A stretch of DNA of 48,209 nt from an uncultured Dechloromonas sp. (lineage in GTDB: Bacteria > Pseudomonadota > Gammaproteobacteria > Burkholderiales > Rhodocyclaceae): assembly GCA_937996725.1 (NCBI GenBank), contig CALKUR010000140.1, forward strand, positions 1-48,209, in the 5' to 3' direction. A model generated the notes under the pieces. It was not told the origin of the DNA. It worked only from the letters and a program-made list of their open reading frames with translations, and did not search any database. Positions 8,670-19,140 of this stretch are shown here, in pieces (the stretch's first letter is position 1; each line of letters opens with the position of its first letter). Both the position numbers and the translations under genes were made by a program.

Positions 8670-10130
<1,461 letters not shown>

Positions 10131-11591
10131 TTACAAGGCCAGGCAGGTGTATTTGTAGGACAGATAGGCATCAATGCCATGCTGCGAACCTTCGCGGCCA
10201 AAGCCCGATTGTTTGATGCCGCCAAACGGTGCCACCTCGCTAGACATGGTGCCGGTGTTGACACCGACCATGCCGTATTCGAGCCCTTCCGACATGCGGA
10301 AGATCCGCCCCGGGTCCTGGGTGTAGAAGTAGGACGCCAAACCGAACTCAGTCGCGTTAGCTAACCGTAACGCCTCGGCCTCGGTGCTGAAAGAAAAGAG
10401 CGGTGCTACCGGCCCGAAGATTTCTTCGTGCATCATGCGCATGTCTTCCCGGACGCCCTTGATGACGGTCGGTTGAAAATAGAGGCCGCCTCGTGCGTCA
10501 CGTTGCCCGCCATAAACAATCGTCGCGCCTTTCCCGGTGGCATCGGCGACCAAGGCTTCCACCTTTTCAAGACCGGCCATGTCGATCAGCGGGCCAACCT
10601 GAACATCCTTGTCAAAGCCGTAACCCACCGGCAGCGTGGCTACCTTGGCCGTGAGTTTTTCCGCAAACGCATCCATCACGCTCTCGTGAACGAGAAAGCG
10701 GTTGACCGAAACGCAGACCTGGCCGCTGTTACGGAACTTGCAGGCAATCGCCCCCGTGACGGCCGCATCGAGATCGGCATCTTCAAAAACGATAAAGGGC
10801 GCATTGCCGCCCAGCTCCATAGAGAGCCGCTTGAGCGTCGGTGCCGATTGCGCCATCAGTAAACGGCCCACTTGAGTGGAGCCTGTGAAGGAAAGCTTAC
10901 GAACGCGCGCGTCTCCGGTCAGTTGGCTCCCGATGGCGATTGATGCATCGCCATCACCCGTCACCACATTGAACACGCCTGCGGGAATGCCGGCGCGTTC
11001 TGCGAGAACGGCTAAGGCAAGCGCCGTAATGGGTGTTTGCTCTGCGGGTTTGACGACTGCGGTGCAGCCCACGGCGATGGCAGGCGCGACTTTGCGCGTA
11101 ATCATGGCTGCCGGAAAGTTCCACGGGGTAATGGCGGCACAGACGCCGACGGGTTCGCGTGTGACAAGAATCCGTTTGTCCGAGGTATTGGCCGGTACGA
11201 TTTCACCATAAGCGCGGCGGGCTTCTTCAGAAAACCATTCGACGAACGACGCGGCATACGCTACTTCACCCACGCCCTCGGCGTAAGGCTTGCCGCCTTC
11301 GGCCGTAATCATCGTCGCGAGGTCGTCTGCATGTGCCTCAATGAGTTCAAACCAGCGACGCAATACGGTCGAACGTACGCGGGCTGTTTGTGCGCGCCAC
11401 GCCGGAAACGCGGCTTCGGCGGCATCAATCGCAAGGCGTGCTTCTGCTGCACCCGCATTGCAAATCTCTGCGAGTGCTCTGCCGGTGCCCGGGTCGCGCA
11501 CCGTGAAGGTGCGCCCGGTGGTGACCCATTGGCCATTGATGTAAGAACCTGTTTGCAGGAGGCTGCGGTCTTTGATTCGTGAGAGCGGCAT
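10131..11591 (-). CDS. gabD: NAD(P)-dependent succinate-semialdehyde dehydrogenase
   Basis: This aldehyde dehydrogenase oxidises succinic semialdehyde to succinate in 4-aminobutyrate breakdown. The 486-residue length, the start SLLQTGSYINGQWV, TPWNFPAAMITRKVAPA (cofactor/active-site Asn), MELGGNAPF (general-base Glu near 258) and NSGQVCVSVNRFLVH (catalytic Cys near 292) are typical of GabD. The C-terminal VAPFGGIKQSGFGREG is also as expected. No gabT or gabP is next to it, so it may serve another semialdehyde; the GabD subgroup is well matched but the substrate is inferred. Confidence 0.92.
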   Translation of the reverse strand: MPLSRIKDRSLLQTGSYINGQWVTTGRTFTVRDPGTGRALAEICNAGAAEARLAIDAAEAAFPAWRAQTARVRSTVLRRWFELIEAHADDLATMITAEGGKPYAEGVGEVAYAASFVEWFSEEARRAYGEIVPANTSDKRILVTREPVGVCAAITPWNFPAAMITRKVAPAIAVGCTAVVKPAEQTPITALALAVLAERAGIPAGVFNVVTGDGDASIAIGSQLTGDARVRKLSFTGSTQVGRLLMAQSAPTLKRLSMELGGNAPFIVFEDADLDAAVTGAIACKFRNSGQVCVSVNRFLVHESVMDAFAEKLTAKVATLPVGYGFDKDVQVGPLIDMAGLEKVEALVADATGKGATIVYGGQRDARGGLYFQPTVIKGVREDMRMMHEEIFGPVAPLFSFSTEAEALRLANATEFGLASYFYTQDPGRIFRMSEGLEYGMVGVNTGTMSSEVAPFGGIKQSGFGREGSQHGIDAYLSYKYTCLAL

Positions 11592-11686
11592 AGTCGATTC
11601 GTAGATTCGGTAAAAGAGAGGGTTCTGGGTGAAGCGTGGTGTCCGGTAGTTGCGGGACGCGCCTTCCTACGCCAAACTGCCATCAT

Positions 11687-12223
11687 ATGACTTTCTGCCG
11701 TTCACCGCGACCCTCGCCGCTGCCGGATATCTCACGCCGCCGTTTTATGGGGTTGGCGGTGTTGACGGTGGCGCTGGCTGGCTGCTCAACCAGCGGCGGT
11801 AAGCGTGGTATCACCCGCTTTGGCGGCGACAACTTACCGCCGGGACCGCAGGGGCAGGAAGTGACCATCATGGCTATGCACCTGATTGATACGGGCTACA
11901 AGTTTGGCGGCAAGAATCCGGATGCCGGTGTCGATTGCAGCGGTATGGTGAGCTGGCTCTACAAGGAAGCGGCCGCGTATCCGCTCAAGGGTAGCGCACG
12001 AGACATGGCGACGCGTGGGCGGCCAATTATGCCGGCAGCGGTGCGGCCAGGGGACCTACTCTTTTTTAATACCCAGGGCTTTAGTTACTCCCATGTCGGT
12101 ATTTACATTGGCGATCAGCGCTTTGTGCATGCGCCGAATAGTCGCGGCAAGGTGCGGATTGATCGACTGGATCAGGGCTGGTTCGCGCTGCGCTTCGAGG
12201 AAGCGCGGACGTACTTCGATTGA
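11687..12223 (+). CDS. NlpC/P60 (C40) cell-wall peptidase, probable Tat-exported lipoprotein
   Basis: The product is an outer-envelope peptidase of the NlpC/P60 family that cuts D-glutamyl-meso-diaminopimelate type bonds in peptidoglycan. With the ATG at 11687 it has 178 residues. The signal region reads SRRRFMGLAVLTVALAGC: a twin-arginine-like SRRxFM motif followed by a lipobox with Cys33. The catalytic triad is visible as Cys84 in GVDCSGMVSWLY, His136 in YSHVGIYIG and His148 in FVHAPNSRG. No good Shine-Dalgarno precedes 11687; a GTG at 11636 in the same frame is the alternative start. It is convergent with mtgA. Confidence 0.87.
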   Translation: MTFCRSPRPSPLPDISRRRFMGLAVLTVALAGCSTSGGKRGITRFGGDNLPPGPQGQEVTIMAMHLIDTGYKFGGKNPDAGVDCSGMVSWLYKEAAAYPLKGSARDMATRGRPIMPAAVRPGDLLFFNTQGFSYSHVGIYIGDQRFVHAPNSRGKVRIDRLDQGWFALRFEEARTYFD

Positions 12224-12237
12224 TCAGTCCGTCAGGG

Positions 12238-12945
12238 TTATCGATTAGGCGGTATCGCGACCTTGTTCATGCGCTCAAGAATGACGTCGGTCTGACGGAT
12301 CAGGCCTTCGGTTTCGCCTTGACGATCGTAGTACTGCGGGCTTGGGACCATGGAGGCCAGCATGGCGGCCTGCGCCGGACTGAGATCGTTCGCTGAGATG
12401 CCGAAGTAGTGGCGCGCCGCAGCCTCGGCACCAAAGATGCCGGTGCCCCATTCAATCTCGTTCATATAGACCTCAAGGATGCGGCGCTTGCTCCAGGTGG
12501 CTTCGATCATCACGGTGATGAGCGCTTCTTCGCCTTTGCGTAGAAAGCTTTTCTCGGGCCAGAGGAACAGGTTTTTGGCGAGCTGCTGGGTGATGGTGGA
12601 GCCGCCGGCCGCAATGTGCCCACGCTTCTCGTTCTTTTCCATGGCCTTTTGAATACCGGCAACATCAAAGCCTTGGTGCTGCATGAACTTGCTGTCTTCG
12701 GCGGCGACGAGCGCGCGTTTCAGATTCACCGAGATCTGGCTGTAGGGCACCCATTGATGCTGTAGTCGTGCGCCCGGATTTTTACGTTGGAGTTCTTCTA
12801 AGCGAATGCGCATGAACTGGGTTGGCCCCGGTTCGGTTGCGCGCCAGACCATGACCCAGCCAAAGAACCAGAGTTGAATGCCCAGCAAGATGCCGATCAG
12901 GATGAGCGGGATGCGAATCCACCAACGCATAGAACGGCCGGCCAT
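12238..12945 (-). CDS. mtgA: Monofunctional biosynthetic peptidoglycan transglycosylase
   Basis: MtgA polymerises lipid II into glycan strands (GT51 family) from the inner membrane. Residues 10-32 form one membrane anchor. The GT51 motifs follow: RALVAAEDSKFMQHQGFD (catalytic Glu in AAED), GGSTITQQLAKNLFL, the KRRILEVYMNEIEWG helix and GAEAAARHYFG. At 235 residues it has no penicillin-binding transpeptidase domain, as expected. It lies 7 bp downstream of aroE in the conserved betaproteobacterial RNB-tonB-aroE-mtgA order. Confidence 0.95.
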   Translation of the reverse strand: MAGRSMRWWIRIPLILIGILLGIQLWFFGWVMVWRATEPGPTQFMRIRLEELQRKNPGARLQHQWVPYSQISVNLKRALVAAEDSKFMQHQGFDVAGIQKAMEKNEKRGHIAAGGSTITQQLAKNLFLWPEKSFLRKGEEALITVMIEATWSKRRILEVYMNEIEWGTGIFGAEAAARHYFGISANDLSPAQAAMLASMVPSPQYYDRQGETEGLIRQTDVILERMNKVAIPPNR

Positions 12946-12952
12946 AGCAAAC

Positions 12953-13828
12953 TCAGTGGCGCGCCAACCGTTCGCGCAACGTCTGATACACCGGTTCGGT
13001 TTGCGGTGTCACGCCACGCCACAACGCAAAGGCCACCGCGGCTTGCTCGACCAGCATGCCGAGGCCATCGGCCAGATGTTGAATACCCGTGGCCTTTTGC
13101 GTTTCGAGGAAGGGCGTTAATGCCTTGCCGTACATCATGTCGTAGGCAAAGCCATGGCTAGTGAGCGTTCCGGTGGGTAGTGCGATCGCTTCGCCACCCA
13201 GGCTGGCGCTCGTCGCGTTGATGACCAGATCGAAAGCACCATATTGCTGAACGACGGCGGGCAGTGCATCTAAGCCAAAACCATTGAGACAGGTTTCTGC
13301 AGCATGGTCGGTAAAGAGCGCGGCAAGCGTCTCCGCCTTGGCAGCGGTTCTGTTCGCAATGGCCAGCGTTGCAGGTTTGGCGGCGAGTAACGGTAACAGC
13401 ACGCCACGCGTAGCGCCGCCGGCACCCAGCAGCAGAATCTTGTTGCCGGCCAGGTTGAGGCCGTGGCGCTGTTGCAGATCGTTCAGCAAGCCCTGGCCAT
13501 CGGTGTTGTCACCCAGTAAACCGGTGTCGGTCCAAGCGATCGTATTGACGGCACCGGCTAAACGCGCGCGCGCACTCAACGTGCCATGCTGTTCTACATA
13601 CGCCCAAGCCGCTTCCTTATGTGGCACCGTGATGTTGACGCCCCGATAACCGTCCTCGGGTAGGCGCATTAAGGTGGCCACGAGTGCTGTCGGCGGGACG
13701 TCGATAGCTTCATAACTCAGGTGTTGCCCGGTCTGTGCGGCAAAGGCCGCATGAATCACCGGTGACAGCGAGTGATGAATCGGATGGCCGAGTACGGCAT
13801 AACGATTAACAGGATGAATGAGGGTCAT
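12953..13828 (-). CDS. aroE: Shikimate dehydrogenase
   Basis: AroE reduces 3-dehydroshikimate to shikimate with NADPH in aromatic amino-acid synthesis. The 291-residue protein shows the shikimate-binding HPIHHSLSPVIHAAF at about 15-29, the catalytic lysine in NITVPHKEAA, the aspartate in GDNTDGQGLL, and the NADPH loop LLGAGGATRGVL followed by NRTAAKAE. The start overlaps the stop of the upstream TonB-like gene by 4 bp, suggesting coupled translation. Confidence 0.96.
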   Translation of the reverse strand: MTLIHPVNRYAVLGHPIHHSLSPVIHAAFAAQTGQHLSYEAIDVPPTALVATLMRLPEDGYRGVNITVPHKEAAWAYVEQHGTLSARARLAGAVNTIAWTDTGLLGDNTDGQGLLNDLQQRHGLNLAGNKILLLGAGGATRGVLLPLLAAKPATLAIANRTAAKAETLAALFTDHAAETCLNGFGLDALPAVVQQYGAFDLVINATSASLGGEAIALPTGTLTSHGFAYDMMYGKALTPFLETQKATGIQHLADGLGMLVEQAAVAFALWRGVTPQTEPVYQTLRERLARH

Positions 13829-14583
13829 CGGGTTTCCACGGCGTTGCCCCGGGTAAATGCCCAGGTGCGAGTGATGTCCAGGTAATCGGTTTCCTTGCGG
13901 ATGTCCGGCGGAAAGGGTGCAAACGGTGCGGCGATCGTGACGATGCGTTTGGCAGCGTCATCCAGAACTTTGTTCCCTGATGAGCGGAGCACAATGATGC
14001 GATCAACGCTGCCGTCCGGCCTGAGCGCGACCGACATGACCAGTGTGCCGAAGAATTTACCACGGGCCTCTTCCGGGTAATTCATCGCACCAATGCGTTC
14101 GACCTTGAGGCGCCAGTCTTCCAGATACTGGCTATACCGGTAGTCTTTCATGCCGGGCGTGAGCGAGACGCGCCGGCCGCCGGGTGTCGGGTTGCCCGCC
14201 ATGCTGTTGACGGACGAAGACGATTCTGCGGGTAGCGGCGGTTTAGCGCTGGTCACCGCATCGGGCTCTGGCCGTGTGATCCGCGCCTTCGCATCCTGCG
14301 GGCGCTCTTCCTTGCGGGGTTGAGCCGCGGGTTGCGCGGCATGGCGGGCCACGGATTGATTCAGGCTATGGAACGACACCAATACCGACTTGTCACCTCG
14401 TTGCGGAATCTTGATGCCGTATTGCGGCGCGAGGACGATCAGGTGGACGAGAAACGATACCCCAATTGCCAGCCAGAGAAGCCGGTCCGATAACAGCGCG
14501 CGCCAACCCACCGGCTTCAGGGGCCACGGCTCCTGGTCGTTCGTTGTATGCGGCATCGGGGGGGGTGGGGGTGCCACGGACAT
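13825..14583 (-). CDS. TonB-family energy-transducing protein
   Basis: This 252-residue protein has the TonB plan: a cytoplasmic proline-rich N-terminus, one membrane segment at about 36-53 (LWLAIGVSFLVHLIVLAP), a Pro/Lys-rich periplasmic spacer and a C-terminal domain with MNYPEEARGKFFGTLVMSVAL and RSSGNKVLDDAAKRIV. Such proteins pass proton-motive force from ExbB/ExbD to outer-membrane receptors. No exbBD or receptor is adjacent; the conserved neighbours are aroE and the RNB nuclease, and its receptor partner is unknown. Confidence 0.85.
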   Translation of the reverse strand: MSVAPPPPPMPHTTNDQEPWPLKPVGWRALLSDRLLWLAIGVSFLVHLIVLAPQYGIKIPQRGDKSVLVSFHSLNQSVARHAAQPAAQPRKEERPQDAKARITRPEPDAVTSAKPPLPAESSSSVNSMAGNPTPGGRRVSLTPGMKDYRYSQYLEDWRLKVERIGAMNYPEEARGKFFGTLVMSVALRPDGSVDRIIVLRSSGNKVLDDAAKRIVTIAAPFAPFPPDIRKETDYLDITRTWAFTRGNAVETR

Positions 14584-14613
14584 GGCACTATTGTAGTCTC
14601 AGGCTAAGCCGGA

Positions 14614-16650
14614 TTAGCCAGCAGCCTGAGCGTTTTCTGGCAACGCGTTGGCTGCGTTAGCCGCTTCGGTTTCTTCAGCATCGACCAGCGCATCCTCGAC
14701 CAAGACTTCATCCAGGATTTCGAGATCTTCATCCTCGGCCGCGGTGGCGTCAGCAGTGCCCAACACGGATTCGAAACGAGTCGGCACCGACAGATCGAGG
14801 AGATCCGGTGTGGCCAGCGCTAAACGGATACGGGTGCCGGGTGCCAATTCAGGCGCTGAGGGTACGGGCACTACGAGCGGCAAGCCATCGACGCGGACGT
14901 TAGGCACGTTGCGGAGCAAGGTGCCTTCGCACTCGGTGGTGGCCGACTGTTGCAGCCAGCGCAGACACCAATAACGTTCCAGGCGGCGCTGGAAGTCGGC
15001 GTAACCGGCGTAGGTGAGATCAAAGTCACGCATCGCGGCGAACAGCTCCGGTGAGCGGGGGGCGAACGGTGGCTGTTTGCCTGAGAGTACGGCGATCAGT
15101 TGCCACTGGTTGATCAGATCCGAATAGCGGCGTAGCGGTGAGGTGCTCCAGGCGTAGCAGGCCACACCGAGCCCTTCGTGCGGCACGGCCGTGGTGGTCA
15201 TACGCACCTTGCCGGCGACTTGACCACGATATAGGCCGGGCACGTTGTGGTCAGCGAGCAGTTGGCCCCAGGTGGCGTTCGCCAGAATCATCAGCTCGGC
15301 GACCAGCATATCCACGGGGCTGCCGCGTTTGCGCGCTTCGATATGGATGCGGCAGGCGGCGGGATCGAGGACTGCGCCGGTGGCTTTATCGTGCAGCGGG
15401 CCATCGATCTGGTAGTGGTAGTCATGCAACCCCGCTTGGGTGGCTGGTTTGCCACGACGTCCGGCACAGGCCGCGGCAAAGCGCCATAGGGTGAGCAGCG
15501 TGTCACCGTGCGCGCAGGTAGGCACATCGCCACGATTGAGCGCATCGGCCTCCATCAGCGGTTCGATTTCGTGTAGACGCAGATTGGCCGCAATCGGCAC
15601 GCGCTCGACGCGTGACTCGTGGCTCAGAATTTCGAATTGTTCGTCGGTGGTGACATAGAGCGAGACGGCGGGCTGCGCTGCGCCGGCCGCTAGCGTAAAA
15701 CGGGCGACCAGATCATCGGGCAGCATGGTGATCTTGTAGCCGGGCATATAGACGGTCGAGAGGCGATCGCGTGCCAGGGCATCGTGTGGCGAGCCCGGCA
15801 AGATACCGAGGCCGGGCGCAGCGATATGAATGCCGAAGCGCCAGCCGATACCCGGTAGTCGGGTGACAGAGAGCGCGTCATCAATTTCCGTGGTGCTGGC
15901 GTCATCAATCGATACCGCTTGCACATCGGCCAACGGCAAATCGCCGAAGGCGGCCGGCGGAGGCAGATCGGGGAAGCCGGTCCCCTTCGGGAAACGCTCT
16001 GCGGTAAACCGGCGGTAATGCCAGTGGTAGGCATCCGGAAATGCGCCACAGCGCAGCAGAAGCGCCGCTGGCGATTCTTTGGTTTCGGCACAGGCGGCCT
16101 CGAAGGCTTTGACTTCCAAACGGTTGCGATCGGGTTGCACCAATAAGGCATCGATCTGATCAGCGAGTTCTGGTGGCAGCGTGCCGGCGACGAGTTGCGC
16201 GGTCATCTGCGTCACGGCTTCGGCCTGCAATCGTTTCTTTTCCGCACCCGCCAGAGCGGCTTTCAGAATCTCGGGTGGGGCACGACGAAACACGCCCTTG
16301 CCCCGTCGATGAAAATACATGGGCGCATTGTGCATGCCGAGCAGAAGCGCCGTGCTTTCAATGGCCGATGGTGTGTGGCCGTAATACTCGGCAGCCATAT
16401 CGGCCACGGCAAATTCGTCATCGGGCGCGCATTCCCAGAGAAAGGCGGGATCCATGTCGGCGGCCAGGGGTTCGGCTGTCGGCAGTAATTGTGCGGGCGC
16501 GGGATCTTTAAAACGCAGCAACACTTGCGCGGCTTTCAGCTTCTGTCGTTTGCCACCCGGCAGTTCGACCTGCAGGCTGGTGTTCTGATCCGACTGCACG
16601 GTCGCGGCGCGAAAGTTGCCGCCTTCCTCGAAGAGGACGTAATCACTCAT
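14614..16650 (-). CDS. RNB-domain ribonuclease (RNase II family)
   Basis: The RNB catalytic domain, a 3'-5' exoribonuclease fold, is recognised by SIDDASTTEIDDALSV at about 246-262, where clustered aspartates bind Mg2+, then FGIHIAAPG and LSTVYMPGYKITMLP. The segment CYAWSTSPLRRYSDLINQWQ near 517 is the conserved RNA-contacting arginine motif. It is 678 residues, close to RNase II, and differs from RNase R by lacking the long basic C-terminus; the end is instead very acidic (about 630-665). Activity on structured RNA cannot be judged. It heads the tonB-aroE-mtgA run. Confidence 0.87.
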   Translation of the reverse strand: MSDYVLFEEGGNFRAATVQSDQNTSLQVELPGGKRQKLKAAQVLLRFKDPAPAQLLPTAEPLAADMDPAFLWECAPDDEFAVADMAAEYYGHTPSAIESTALLLGMHNAPMYFHRRGKGVFRRAPPEILKAALAGAEKKRLQAEAVTQMTAQLVAGTLPPELADQIDALLVQPDRNRLEVKAFEAACAETKESPAALLLRCGAFPDAYHWHYRRFTAERFPKGTGFPDLPPPAAFGDLPLADVQAVSIDDASTTEIDDALSVTRLPGIGWRFGIHIAAPGLGILPGSPHDALARDRLSTVYMPGYKITMLPDDLVARFTLAAGAAQPAVSLYVTTDEQFEILSHESRVERVPIAANLRLHEIEPLMEADALNRGDVPTCAHGDTLLTLWRFAAACAGRRGKPATQAGLHDYHYQIDGPLHDKATGAVLDPAACRIHIEARKRGSPVDMLVAELMILANATWGQLLADHNVPGLYRGQVAGKVRMTTTAVPHEGLGVACYAWSTSPLRRYSDLINQWQLIAVLSGKQPPFAPRSPELFAAMRDFDLTYAGYADFQRRLERYWCLRWLQQSATTECEGTLLRNVPNVRVDGLPLVVPVPSAPELAPGTRIRLALATPDLLDLSVPTRFESVLGTADATAAEDEDLEILDEVLVEDALVDAEETEAANAANALPENAQAAG

Positions 16651-16670
16651 GGTGGAATGGTCGAATCGAT

Positions 16671-17495
16671 TTAGTGAGCAGACCAGCTAACGAGGCCGGT
16701 ATAGGCCGTCAGTAGGACCACGATGCCGAAGATGATGCGGTACCAAGCGAAGACCACAAAGCTGTGGGTGGTGATGTAACGCAGCAACCAACGGATACAC
16801 AGAAAAGCCGAGACGAAGGCCGAAATGAAGCCAACCGCCCACATACCGAGATCGGTGTTCTGGATCGTTGCCCACTCTTTGTAGACTTGATAAATCGTGG
16901 CCACGCCTAGTGTTGGGATGGCGAGGAAAAACGAAAACTCGGTGGCGGCGCGGCGCGATAGCCCCATGAGTAGGCCGCCAATGATGGTGGCGCCGGAGCG
17001 CGAGGTGCCGGGAATCAGTGCCAGCGCTTGGATGCAGCCGAGCATGAGCGCATCTTTCAGCGACATGTCGTCGACGGAGGGCACACGCACATGATGCTGG
17101 CGGCGCTCTGCCCAGAAAATGAACAGGGCACCAATGATGAACGCAGCGGCCACCGACACGGGGTTAAATAGATGCGCTTTGATCGTTTTGTGAAACAGAA
17201 AGCCAAGAATTGCCAGCGGTAAAAATGCAACGCCCACATTGAGCAGAAAACGTTGTGAGCGGCGGCTAGTTGTGCAGGAGGAAACGGTATCCCACAGGCG
17301 GACGCGGTACTCCCAGATGACGGCCAGGATGGCGCCGAACTGGATGACGATCTCGAAGATCTTACCGGTCTCGTCGTTGAAGTCGAGCAGATCGCCGACC
17401 AGAATCAAATGGCCGGTGGAAGAGATCGGGAGGAATTCGGTCAGACCTTCGACGATGCCGAGGATCAGAGCTTTAAGGAGCAGAACGGTATCCAT
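16671..17495 (-). CDS. uppP: Undecaprenyl-diphosphate phosphatase
   Basis: UppP (BacA) dephosphorylates undecaprenyl diphosphate in the inner membrane to recycle the lipid carrier for cell-wall synthesis. The 274-residue, multi-spanning product carries both signatures: [16 protein letters not shown] at about 17-32 with the catalytic glutamate region, and [15 protein letters not shown] near 158-172 with the essential Arg. It fits functionally with the peptidoglycan gene mtgA downstream, though the RNB nuclease lies between. Confidence 0.96.
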   Translation of the reverse strand: MDTVLLLKALILGIVEGLTEFLPISSTGHLILVGDLLDFNDETGKIFEIVIQFGAILAVIWEYRVRLWDTVSSCTTSRRSQRFLLNVGVAFLPLAILGFLFHKTIKAHLFNPVSVAAAFIIGALFIFWAERRQHHVRVPSVDDMSLKDALMLGCIQALALIPGTSRSGATIIGGLLMGLSRRAATEFSFFLAIPTLGVATIYQVYKEWATIQNTDLGMWAVGFISAFVSAFLCIRWLLRYITTHSFVVFAWYRIIFGIVVLLTAYTGLVSWSAH

Positions 17496-17595
17496 GGCGT
17501 GGGTGCTCGGCAGGGCTGAATGGGCGGAAACGGGCTAAAAATGGCAATTGAGCCGGCCGCAATTCTACCATTCGGGCCCTGCAGCCCAGACAGCC

Positions 17596-18066
17596 TTAAT
17601 GGTCGCGTGACTCTGGGCGGTGTTCCAGATGGCGGCTCATGGGCCAGAACTTCTGCATTTCGATAAACAGGAACGAGGCCGACCAGGTAATGAGCACAAA
17701 GCCCGTGAGCGCTTCCAGACCGGGTAAGAAGCGGAGGTCGCCGCTGGCGACGACATCGCCGAAGCCCACGGTGGTGTAGGCGATCCAGGAGACATAGACG
17801 CAATCGCTGAGTGTGTCCGAGGTCGTCATCCCGTAGAGCGCGCCATGGTCGAGGCCGATGGAGATGTAGTAGCCCAGGGCAAAGACCCAGATTTCTACGG
17901 CATGGGCGATCAGAATGGCAAAAACGCCCAGCAATACCCGGTAGCGTGGCGGGATCGGCGCCAGACGTGGCAAGTAGCTCGCGAGGGTATATAGCGTCTC
18001 GTAGTGAATAAACACCGCGAGCGCAATCAGCGAGCCATTGAGGATCCAGGTCAGTATCGAATGCAT
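17596..18066 (-). CDS. Two-transmembrane-type K+ channel protein (ion_trans_2)
   Basis: The 156-residue protein has hydrophobic segments at about 5-28, 43-70 and 117-140 with a pore loop YVSWIAYTTVGFGDVV in between. The selectivity filter T99-V100-G101-F102-G103-D104 is the TVGFGD variant of the canonical TVGYGD. There is no cytoplasmic RCK/TrkA-N domain, so gating and ligand are unknown. Its neighbours are uppP downstream and the FAH-family gene upstream, with no obvious functional link. Confidence 0.82.
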   Translation of the reverse strand: MHSILTWILNGSLIALAVFIHYETLYTLASYLPRLAPIPPRYRVLLGVFAILIAHAVEIWVFALGYYISIGLDHGALYGMTTSDTLSDCVYVSWIAYTTVGFGDVVASGDLRFLPGLEALTGFVLITWSASFLFIEMQKFWPMSRHLEHRPESRDH

Positions 18067-18115
18067 GGGCTTGAGAGAAACCGGTCAATCTGCATCGTAT
18101 CACCCGCCGCCAGGA

Positions 18116-18808
18116 TCAGCGCAGCGTCACCGTGAGATCGGGCAAGCCATCAATGCCGCAAGTCATCACGTCGCCGCGGACCACCGTCGAAACGCCACCT
18201 GGCGTGCCGGTATAGATCAGGTCTCCGGGTGCGAGCGCGAAGAAATGGGACAGCCGGTTGATGATTTCGGCGACATTCCAGGTCATCTGACTCAGTCGCG
18301 ATGTCTGGCGGGTCTCCCCATTCACTTTGAGCCAGATGTGGGCATCGGCGGCAGGGGTGAGATTGCTGGCCGGCGCGATCGCCGAAATAGGTGCGCCGAA
18401 ATCCATACCTTTGCCGAGTTCCCAGGGGTGACATTTTTCACGAGCTTGGGTCTGTAGGTCACGTCGCGTAAAGTCGATACCGGTTGCGTAACCATAGACA
18501 TGGGACAGCGCTTCAGCCTCGGGAATCTCCGCGCCACCCTGGCCGATGGCGACAACGAGTTCGACTTCATGCTGCAGGTTCGTGGTGGCGGGCGGGAAAG
18601 GCACGTCGCCGCCTTGGGCGACGATGGCATCGCGAGGCTTGGAGAAGAAGAACGGTGGCTCACGATTCGGGTCGCTGCCCATTTCACGGGCGTGTTCGGC
18701 ATAGTTGCGGCCAACGCAATAAATGCGCCGTACGGGAAAGCGCGCATCGCTGCCCACGACAGGAATCAGCGTTTCAGCAGGGGGTGTGATGACGTAGGGG
18801 TTTGACAT
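18116..18808 (-). CDS. Fumarylacetoacetate hydrolase-family enzyme, fumarylpyruvate hydrolase-like
   Basis: This 230-residue single-domain FAH protein has the metal triad Glu81, Glu83 and Asp112 in NLQHEVELVVAIG and YATGIDFTRRDLQ, plus IYCVGRNYAEHAREMG near the N-terminus and the C-terminal PGDLIYTGTPGGVS. The layout is closest to fumarylpyruvate or acylpyruvate hydrolases, which split acylpyruvates to pyruvate and an acid. No gentisate pathway genes are nearby, so oxaloacetate decarboxylation or acylpyruvate housecleaning are equally possible. Confidence 0.88.
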   Translation of the reverse strand: MSNPYVITPPAETLIPVVGSDARFPVRRIYCVGRNYAEHAREMGSDPNREPPFFFSKPRDAIVAQGGDVPFPPATTNLQHEVELVVAIGQGGAEIPEAEALSHVYGYATGIDFTRRDLQTQAREKCHPWELGKGMDFGAPISAIAPASNLTPAADAHIWLKVNGETRQTSRLSQMTWNVAEIINRLSHFFALAPGDLIYTGTPGGVSTVVRGDVMTCGIDGLPDLTVTLR

Positions 18809-18882
18809 AGCAAGACCTAGGGCAGACGATGAACGCGCATTATCGGTTAATCTAGGCAGACACGCACCTTAGGATCGTACAG

Positions 18883-19137
18883 ATGAGCACATACGTTAAA
18901 GCCAGCCTTGTTGCCGTTACGCTTTTGGCAGCCTTCAACGCTGCGCAAGCCGAGTCTTGGAGAGACCGCCAAATTGATGAGCGCTTTGCCGCGGCCGATA
19001 AAAATGGCGATGGCAAACTGACCTTGGCCGAGGCGCGTGCCGGCATGCCGCGCGTGGCGGAGAACTTTGACAGGATCGATACGCAGAAGCGTGGCTACGT
19101 GACGCTCGAGCAGATCAAGGCCGCTGCCGACAAGTAA
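18883..19137 (+). CDS. Small exported EF-hand protein
   Basis: The 84-residue product has a signal peptide (about 1-23, cut after AQA) and then a pair of EF-hand-like helix-loop-helices. The first loop, DKNGDGKLTLAE at about residues 40-51, is a full Ca2+ ligand set. The second, DTQKRGYVTLEQ, keeps the frame but lacks the acidic residue at position 3, so it probably binds weakly or not at all. It is likely periplasmic. A Shine-Dalgarno AGGA lies 9 bases upstream. It converges on the SCO gene with 3 bp between stops. Confidence 0.82.
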   Translation: MSTYVKASLVAVTLLAAFNAAQAESWRDRQIDERFAAADKNGDGKLTLAEARAGMPRVAENFDRIDTQKRGYVTLEQIKAAADK

Positions 19138-19140
19138 AAC

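Noticed and set aside
17465..18103. 212-residue minus frame across uppP and the K+ channel gene
   Set aside because: It overlaps two well-supported genes in another frame, and its Arg/Leu/Pro-rich composition is that of an out-of-frame translation.
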